Origin: Wurfbainia villosa
Taxonomy: Eukaryota; Streptophyta; Magnoliopsida; Zingiberales; Zingiberaceae
Length of the DNA: 64,000 nucleotides
Assembly (NCBI GenBank): GCA_025175895.1
Contig: CM046005.1
Location: forward strand, 65,992,325 to 66,056,324
Direction: 5' to 3'
Shown here: positions 57,290-64,000 of the stretch, one piece after another
How the letters are laid out: each line of letters starts with the position of its first letter
Position numbering within the stretch: position 1 is the stretch's first letter
Notes under the pieces: generated by a model
The model's database searches: none
What the model saw: only the letters and a program-made list of their open reading frames with translations
What the model was told of the DNA's origin: nothing
Position numbers and translations under genes: made by a program

Positions 57290-58900
57290 AAAATAAACTT
57301 TGGGGTCCCCCCAGACTTAAACAAAAATATATCTCTAGTATGGTGGACGAGGTGGAAAGTCTGGGAGCCTCGGCATCTCGGAATCCTGGGAGAACCTGTT
57401 GCTAAACCACTGATACCACATGTACATGTGGTTGATCTGGGAGTTGGTGGATGCAGTGGTTGCTCAGTGCTCCTCCTCCCTGGCCCAATGTGCCTGCTTG
57501 GCATCCATGTGCTTCCGCATCTCCTAGCGGTAGGTGGCCTCGTCTTGGCAACGAGCAGCCTCCTCCTGGAAGTATATGCGGGCCTCGTCATAGAACTCAG
57601 CCCACTGGAAGTGCTCCCGGAAGCCCTGGAACTCCACCTGCATGTAGGCGCTTTGCTCCTCCCATCGATGCCTTTATGTTTGCTGCTCGGTGTATATGTC
57701 ATCGATGCGTGATCGGAACTCTGAGAAATCATAGGACGACGTGCCTGCATCCTGCTCAAAGGTGGAAAAATGTGGTGGTGCAGGTGTAGACTCATGTCAG
57801 CATGGTGGGCTCCTATGCATGTGTGGACTAGAGGGAGAGTGATGTAAAGGGAGAGAGATGGGCGCCGATGTGGGTGGTCCCCCATGTGGAGGGGACTCCA
57901 CTATCAAGTCCAAGCGCTAGTTGGCACGTGTAGTGATGGTGGTACGATTAGGGTCGGGGAGCCTAAGGGCCGTCAGATTTTTCCTTACAAAGCATAAGGA
58001 GTGTCCTTCTCTCACAATCATCTTCATGGCCATGCACACTCCTAGGTCGATCCTAGGGCTCCCCTCTATACTCTCTAATGCAGTGTAATCGTGCCCCATC
58101 CTATGGTAAATGAGGGTAAGTAAGCCCCCAACATTAATCTCTCCGCGTGCTGCTTTGCCCATCTTCACTAAGTGTCTGATGAAGTGGGACCCTACATCGA
58201 TACAACTCCTTTCTAGTAGCATGTCCCAGAGGCAAAGTAGCTCGCTAGCTCTAACTACACTGTCACTCTCCTCACGACCAAATATAGTACTGGCAATGAT
58301 GCAGTAGAGGTATTAAAGATGGGGTTTTGGAGGTGCGACGCTTTATCCCTAGAAGAGTCATAAGCGTGCTCCCCCATCAACTCAGTCCAAAATACCTGAG
58401 TGTTGAACCCAATAGGGATTCTTCTCTCTCCCCCACTCGGCCAGCCAAAGCATGAATTCCATTGGCGAAGGGTTCATTTATGCTCAATGTTAAAAATCCT
58501 AAAAGTTATCCTACCCTCTTCGCTCTCTCTACCTGTTAAAATTTCCGCCTCTAAGGAACTCAAAAATTCTAGAACTATCCTAGGGTAGGTTGGGTGCCTT
58601 ATTCACATCATCTCTTCCCACCCCATTTTTGCAAATAGGGCTTGAATATCACCCAACAACCCTAAAGACTCTAGCAAATCTTCATCTAAGTACCTAGTAG
58701 CAGTGAGTTTACGAGTAGAAAGCATATTATATCTATCTCTATGTTCATTATTGCGAAAAAGAAGAGTGGGTAAGGTGTTACCCTCCTCCGGAGCTTGAGG
58801 GGCATTGACTCTCCTTGTTTGTTGCTCCGAAGCATCGGATCGAGGTGCTACATGCTTGGTCCTCCTCATCCTTGCTTCTTTTGGCTTCCTTTGAGGTTAG
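57290..58900 (-). pseudogene. A3 post-pol ORF (Athila ORF-1-like)
   Basis: The start is near MRRTKHVAPRSDASEQQ (58869). It continues with YLDEDLLESLGLLGDIQALF and AKMGWEEMM to 58603. After a stop the frame goes on with a PTYPRIVLEFLSSLEAEI and FRIFNIEHKWTLRQWN segment. A later part has DVGSHFIRHLVKMGKAARGE and INVGGLLTLIYHRMGHDY (58222-57917). The tail has EFRSRIDDIYTEQQ and a MYMWYQWFSNRFSQD block near 57420. The first two blocks look like the Athila ORF-1 family. The location, between the post-pol marker and the polypurine tract, is where Athila/Calypso elements hold their extra ORF. Function is unknown. Stops and frameshifts are present. Confidence 0.7.
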
Positions 58901-59289
58901 AAGTTCTTCTAGATGGAGGGGAAGACGAAACCACACGGCTAGGGCAAGAACACTTGAAGCATACGATGCAAATGAGGTGAAAACACATGGCTCGCCCCTT
59001 TTAACCTTACGTGACATGACTGTGTGAAAACACATGGCCAGGTCGTGTGCGCCTCGGGTCAGTCGGGCACGACCATGGAAAAATACATGGCCAGGCCGTG
59101 TGTTCCCATTTTTCTCTCCGTTTTGCGTTATGGTCCGAATTTCCTCATACACTTCGCCGTGTAGGCTAACATGGATTTTATTTTTGCCTAGCAAAGTTAT
59201 TTTCTAGTCTTAACTCTAAATGGGATGGAAATCAAAACTAAAATCAAATAAATGCATGCAATACAATCAAAGGGAAATCTAAAACCAAA

Positions 59290-59480
59290 CTTGGGTTGCC
59301 TCCCAAGAAGCGCTTTGTTAAAGGTCATTTAGCTCGACCTTATTCTTACATTTCATTTGAGGTGTTTGAATCTTGCTCGTGGGGGAGCAAGATATTAGCT
59401 CACCTTATGACTACTCCCTTGTGGTCCCTTATCATCATATCTCTTAAATCTTGCTCGTGGAGGGGCAAGATATTTATTAG
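59290..59480 (-). repeat. Post-pol marker and hairpin repeats in A3
   Basis: The text gggttgcctcccaagaagcg (59294-59313) is, on the - strand, the gcgcttcttgggaggcaaccc text that commonly follows pol in plant gypsy elements. Two hairpins stand beside it: 59370-59393 (ATCTTGCTC, loop gtgggg, GAGCAAGAT) and 59448-59471 (one mismatch). A2 has three relatives at 63521-63705. Confidence 0.75.
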
Positions 59481-59559
59481 TTGTCTTCTTTGGTTGAAGA
59501 TTGAACATGCTTAGCCTTAAGTAATCATTAGGAGTTTGATCATAATATTCTATTTTGTC

Positions 59560-60480
59560 CAAATGCTATAAATAACATAACTCACCACAAACATCCTCAA
59601 CAATAGATTGATTAGCAAATTCTATCATGTCGAATGAAATTTTATCATTACAAATCACTAGGTGGGCTTTGTTATTGGTAACTAAAGTTTTGGTGAGAGT
59701 TAAGGCAAGCTCTTCTAGACCCTTGAGGTTAGGAGGTGTTTTGATTGAGGCAATGCACTCCTCGATTAATGTATCAATTATATAATCCTCAAGTTCTCCT
59801 TCTAGTGGTGATTGAATGGATTGTCCTTCTTTACTTCCAATGTCATCTATGTCCTCCTCATTCATTAGCTCAAAGTGAGTCTCTGCCATATTAGGTGTAA
59901 TCCAGTCATCAAAGCCACCTTCTAGTCATTTGGTTTCTTCATCTACCCAATTTTGTCGCATAAACTCCATGAATTGTTGACTATGCTCCTTACATTCCCT
60001 AGTAACTTTATCTTGTAAGGCTTCTGGGGTGGAGGCTTGGTTCTGGATAAAATTCGCATGGCGATTCATAGCACTTGTTCTCGCTTGGGACACAATATTG
60101 AGTCTTTGTTTGCGAATGCCGCCATCAGAATTCATCGTTCGCCACTTGTTCTGTTCGAATGAAATCTTCTATCATCTGCTCAAGTCGGGATTTAGGCGGA
60201 CAATATTGAGGGTTTAAGTACCAAGGGTCATACTATATGAATAGGAATCATCTTGTGGCCACTGGTTGTAATTGTAGGTGACATCTTCTTGTTCAAATTA
60301 TGAAGGTTCGAATATTTCCAGATAATCGTTAATGGTATGCCATGTTTCCCCACAATGTTCATAATAAATATTACCAAAACTTACAGCATTCAATTGACCA
60401 TAATCATGAGTAAAAGCATGCATCATTATATGCAGGAAATTATAAATAAGGAAAGAGTAACTGAATAAACAAAACTGAAA
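59560..60480 (-). pseudogene. A3 gag-like remnant and leader
   Basis: On the - strand, 60480-60140 has a tyrosine/asparagine/proline-rich stretch with NYNQWPQDDSYSY and a SRLEQMIEDFIRTEQ piece. The frame 60135-59926 follows with KEHSQQFMEFMRQNW. The frame 59889-59566 starts MAETHFELMNEEDIDD and has an acidic EGELEDYIIDTLIEEC block. These fit the region from Gag to the pre-protease linker of Athila-like elements, but no zinc knuckle or protease is seen. It leads directly into the post-pol marker, so pol has been removed between about 59560 and 59480. Confidence 0.6.
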
Positions 60481-60569
60481 TAAAATAAAATAAAAAAAAA
60501 CAAGAAAATTAAATCTATCCTAAGTCTGATCTAATTATCCACTTCCCAATTCGATATCGAATCGATTAG

Positions 60570-60586
60570 TCCCCGACAAAGGCGCT
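60570..60586 (-). other. A3 primer binding site (tRNA-Asp type)
   Basis: On the - strand AGCGCCTTTGTCGGGGA lies seven bases after the LTR end. It matches the TGGCGCCGTTGCCGGGGA site used by Athila-like elements with a few changes, and it fixes the element's direction. Confidence 0.75.
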
Positions 60587-60593
60587 AAAAACA

Positions 60594-61940
60594 TGATGCA
60601 CGCGAACGCAACCTCAAATCTCGCGACGGAGGCCGTCGAGGACTCGAAGTGTGCGCTCGCACTAAACGCTCGCAAGAGCACAAATGTCATCAAGTAATAA
60701 AAGATTATCGATCCCACAGGGATTGAGGTTCGAATATTGATATGTTCAGTGGTTGAAATTGTTCGGAAGTAAACTCTAATAGGTTTCGATTTGTGAGGGT
60801 TGTCGTTGGACTATACTCTATATAGTGTCACGCGGAAGAAGAAGGGAGCGTGCTGGGGCCTTCAATGGTGATTCTAGGACTTCGGTTTCGTTTGTGTGTA
60901 GCAAAACAATGCTATTAACTGGCATTGTCTAGACGTTTAGCTAAGGTTTGGTGGAAGGGACATAATACACTCTCCCGATGAGCCACCACATCTACCGGGA
61001 GCTAGCTTCGCCTTAAAAGGATGGAATAGATGCTACGAGGATGCCGAATCAATCCCTATGATGAACCGTTTTTGGTTCCATCGCATCCTTCTACCCACGG
61101 TTACATGAGATCAGGTTTACCCCTAGTTACTTGTATAAAATCCCCTAAATCTTAGATACGAGGGCTATCACCCCTCGTATCGCCTAAGCACAGGAGGTAG
61201 AAAACCAAACACGCATAGATATAGTTTAAACAACTTCCAATTGCCAAATTAAATTCAAAGACAAAATTTAACATGAACCAACATGTAATGTGCACACAAG
61301 CTACTCCCTAATCCTATAATCGAAGGAACTACTCCATGTATATAAAGGAGGAATCACAAAGCATATACATGTTCGAATACATCAGAAATAAAATGCAGGA
61401 ATAAGGGATTACAATGCTTTTGTGGTCTTCTCTCTGACGTTGAATTGCAAAGTGTGGACCTCCAGCGGCGTTCCTCCTCCCCGTTGCGAGTTCCTGAAGC
61501 TTTTTAGGGCTTCAGTGTGTCGTCCTAGCCTTCGTGCCTCCTCCCTAGGGTTTGGCAAGAGCCATCCTTATATAGGCATCACTTCGGACCGCTGTAAAAT
61601 CCAAAAAAAGCTTTAGTTGTGCAAATCTGGTGGGCCGGCACATGGTCGTGTGAGGCCCTAGGGTGGCTGATCTCGCCCATTGGACACGACCGTGTGTAGC
61701 CACACACCCTTGCTGTGTCCCACTCTGCGTCTAGCTATAAAATGCCCTTCTTTTGCTCCAAAAGTGCATCTTTTCACCCGAAATGCTAACCTACACAAAA
61801 AAGTACAAAGAGTAGACCTCTGAACTAGAAAATAGGAAATGCGTGCAAAATAGAGTGACATATGCATGAAAACTAACATAAAACGTAATGAGATGTGAGC
61901 GAAAACTACTCCTAAAACCCTATATGTTTTGCTCACATCA
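60594..61940 (-). repeat. A3 5' LTR
   Basis: 1347 bp, TGATGCACGCGAACG to CTCACATCA. A TATATAA box lies at 61568-61574 on -. It is clearly diverged from the A3 3' LTR by substitutions and small indels, so A3 is older than C1 and C3. Confidence 0.86.
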
Positions 61941-64000
61941 CCTGGCCAAAGCGAGGGTCATTCCCTAGATCTAGCACAAAGTCTCAATGGCATGCTCGGT
62001 ATTGAGAGAAATTGGTAGGTGTTTTCCCAGTAACCTAACTCGGTCTCAAAGGGGCACCTCACTATTTTCCCCCACAACAACTATTTTTTTATCCCTCATA
62101 ATATTTATATTTTTTTTCTTTCATTTCTCTCTCTCTCTTTTTTTTCTCTTTTATTTTTCTGCTCACTGGGATTTTGATTTTTTCGAATGGGCTTACACAA
62201 TCCGAGCATCTCCAATAACTAAAATGCTAAACCTAGAGTCACCTATGGATTCCAAAGTACTAGAATACTAAGATGAATCATAACTAGGTATGTACTAGAT
62301 TCTCCCTTTCAGAATGTTCAACATGTGTAGGTGTAAAAATAAAAGTTAACCAGTGTAAGTCTAGAACATTCATTAAAGCAAATAAAATAAAATACCACAA
62401 GATAAATGAAGTTAAGCTACCTATGGGAACAACTCATGTAAGTAACTTTAAAAATACTACTGAGGCAGCTTATAGATAGCAAAAACTAAGTGCTGAAAGA
62501 AACTGAACAACCTATGCATGAACAAATGAATGCTAACTAAAATGCAAATATCATGAAAGAAACTACTGTTAGAAACAAAATAAATCAGAACTTGGGGTCC
62601 TTGCCCCAGACTTATATGAAACAAAACCTCTAATATTATGGTCGAGGCGGGAAGTCTAGTAGTCTCGGCATGTCAGGCTCCTGGGAAAACCTAGTGCTAA
62701 GCCACTGATGCCATGTGTACATGTGGTCGATTTGAGAGTTGGTGGATGCAGTGACCACTCTGTGCTCCTCCTCCTGGGCCCATTAGGCCTGCTGGGCACG
62801 CATATGTTGTTGTATCTCCTGGGGGTAGGTGGCCTATTCCTGACGTCGGGCATCCTCCTCTTGAAAGTAAATACGGGCCTCGTCGTAGAAGTCCTCAGCC
62901 CACTGGAAGTGCTCCCTTAAGCCTGTAAACTTTGCCTGCGTATAAAAGCTTTGATCATCCCATCTCTGCCCCTACATTTGCTGCTCGGCGTATATGTCAT
63001 CGAGGCATGATTGGAACTCCAAGAAATCGTAGGCAGAAGTACCTATATCCTGCTCAAAAGTAAGAAAAGAAAATGGTGCAGGTGTAGGATCTTCACGTGG
63101 ACTAGGGGACGCGCCACGATCGTGTGAAATCACACGGCCTGACCGTGTGTGCCTCTGGAAGTAAAGGCACAACCATGTAAAAACACACTACCTGACTGTG
63201 TGCGACTCTAGAAGTTAGGGCACAACCGTATGAAAACACACGGCCTGGTCGTGCACCCTTTGTTTCTTTTCTCGTTGTGCACAATGGTCTAATTTCTCTC
63301 ACTCACTTCACCGAGTAAACTTAAGATGACTTTTGTTTTTACCTAGAAAGTTCTTTCCTTACCTACAAATGCTAAATACCATAAATCAAAGTTCGAATTA
63401 CAAAAAAAATTGAATGCAATAAAAAGAAATCCTAAAAACTAAACTTGGGTTGCCTCCCAAGAAGCGCTTTGTTTAAGGTCTTTTAGCTTGACCTTATTCC
63501 TACATTTCATTTGATGTGTTTGAATCTTGCTTGTGGGGGAGCAAGATATTTACTCACTTTATGCCTCTTGCCTGGTGGTCCTCCATCGCTATATCCCTTA
63601 AATCTTGCTCGTGGAGGGGCCAGATACTTTCTCACCTTTCGCTTCTTGCCTTTTGGTTCTCCATTACTATATCTTTTAAATATTCCTCATGGAGGAGCAA
63701 GGTACTTGGGCGTTGCTTTCCTTAACTCGAGGTTTAACATGCTTAGTCTCAACAAATCATCAATAGTTTGATCATTATATTCTAAATGCTGTAAATAATT
63801 TAACTCACCATAGATATCCTCACCAAAAGATTGATTAGTAGATTCTATTATGTCGAATGAAATTTTATCATTATAATCACCAAAGGATTTTGTTACTAGT
63901 AACTAAAGTTTTAGTGAGGGTTAAGGTAGGCTCTTCTAGATCCTTGAGGTTAGGAGGTGTTTTGATTGAAGCAATGCACTCCTTTATTAAAGTATCAATT
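61941..64000 (-). mobile_element. A2 internal region, continuing beyond the window
   Basis: It resumes with cctggccaaagcgagg. In order along + it holds the non-coding tail, the C-terminal part of the post-pol ORF (63172-62650; with EQDIGTSAYDFLEFQSCLDD and an IYAEQQ end), a palindrome-rich block (63108-63262), the post-pol marker (about 63443-63462), hairpin repeats (63521-63705), and a gag-like remnant running off the end (IIDTLI-type text near 63985 and KTPPNLKDLEE near 63945). The N-terminal part of the ORF is missing, so A2 has an extra deletion compared with A3. No pol is present. Confidence 0.78.
63108..63262. repeat. Cluster of cacacggcc...ggccgtgtg palindromes in A2
   Basis: Repeated units such as gtgtgaaatcacacggcctg, gaccgtgtgtg, cgtatgaaaacacacggcct and ggtcgtgc occur about every 60 bp. 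Related clusters lie at 58978-59105 (A3 internal) and in all A LTRs (38703-38750, 54300-54350, 56053-56095). Confidence 0.7.

Larger units (their letters stand above)
55006..61940 (-). mobile_element. A3: complete pol-less Athila-like Ty3/gypsy element, inserted in A2
   Basis: 6935 bp. On the - strand the order is 5' LTR (61940-60594), tRNA-Asp-type primer site, leader, gag-like remnant (about 60480-59560), the gcgcttcttgggaggcaaccc text that normally follows pol, a post-pol ORF of Athila ORF-1 type (about 58900-57290), non-coding tail, polypurine tract and 3' LTR (56377-55006). Protease, reverse transcriptase, RNase H and integrase are absent. The flanks ccttc (55001-55005) and cctgg (61941-61945) each differ by one base from cctgc in uninterrupted copies, so a decayed 5-bp target duplication fits. 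A2 and A1 have the same plan. Confidence 0.85.

Overview
The window is plant nuclear DNA made almost entirely of LTR retrotransposons nested inside one another. I found no host gene, no RNA gene and no bacterial feature. Plant origin follows from the lineages present: Sirevirus-type Ty1/copia with an extra ORF after pol, Angela/BARE-like Ty1/copia with an initiator-Met tRNA primer site, Tat-like and Athila-like Ty3/gypsy, and a long solo LTR of Tekay/Del type. A large-genome flowering plant is likely. The species cannot be named from this sequence. I use these labels: S = Sirevirus, C = Angela-like copia, G = Tat-like gypsy, A = Athila-like gypsy, L = solo LTR.

Nesting, outermost first. S2 (+ strand) is the oldest frame visible. 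Its 5' part lies left of the window. Its pol (20271-23508), env-position ORF (24264-25422 and 31989-32360), 3' untranslated region and start of the 3' LTR (35381-36084) are here. G1 (- strand) is inserted in S2 pol and covers 181-723 and 16287-20270. G1 itself carries the end of an opposite-strand gypsy LTR (1-180) and, in its reverse transcriptase, the whole of S1 (+, 724-16286, target duplication agaaa). S1 in turn holds the full-length copia C1 (-, 3979-12840, duplication cacga). The S2 env-position ORF is split by C2 (-, 25423-31988), a deletion derivative without integrase or reverse transcriptase. The S2 3' region carries solo LTR L1 (33011-34860, duplication cttca).

From 36085 rightwards lies a tower of one - strand, Athila-like, pol-less family. 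A1 sits in the S2 3' LTR. A2 sits in A1 from 53204, and A3 (55006-61940) sits in A2. A1 is also interrupted by full-length copia C3 (+, 39287-48891, duplication cttac) and by solo LTR L2 (49270-52143, duplication ataac). A direct duplication with a 1578-bp period (34914-36491 and 36492-38069) copied the S2/A1 junction after A1 had inserted.

State of the elements: every coding region is broken by stops, frameshifts, deletions or insertions. C1 and C3 have the most similar LTR pairs (about 1-2% different by eye), so they look youngest. S1 and A3 LTR pairs are clearly more diverged. The best candidates for something undescribed are the pol-less Athila-derived A family, which has inserted into itself twice; the near-identical insertion point used by C3 and A3 in two different A copies; the regularly spaced hairpin series in the 5' leaders of C2 and C3; and the palindrome clusters in several LTRs.
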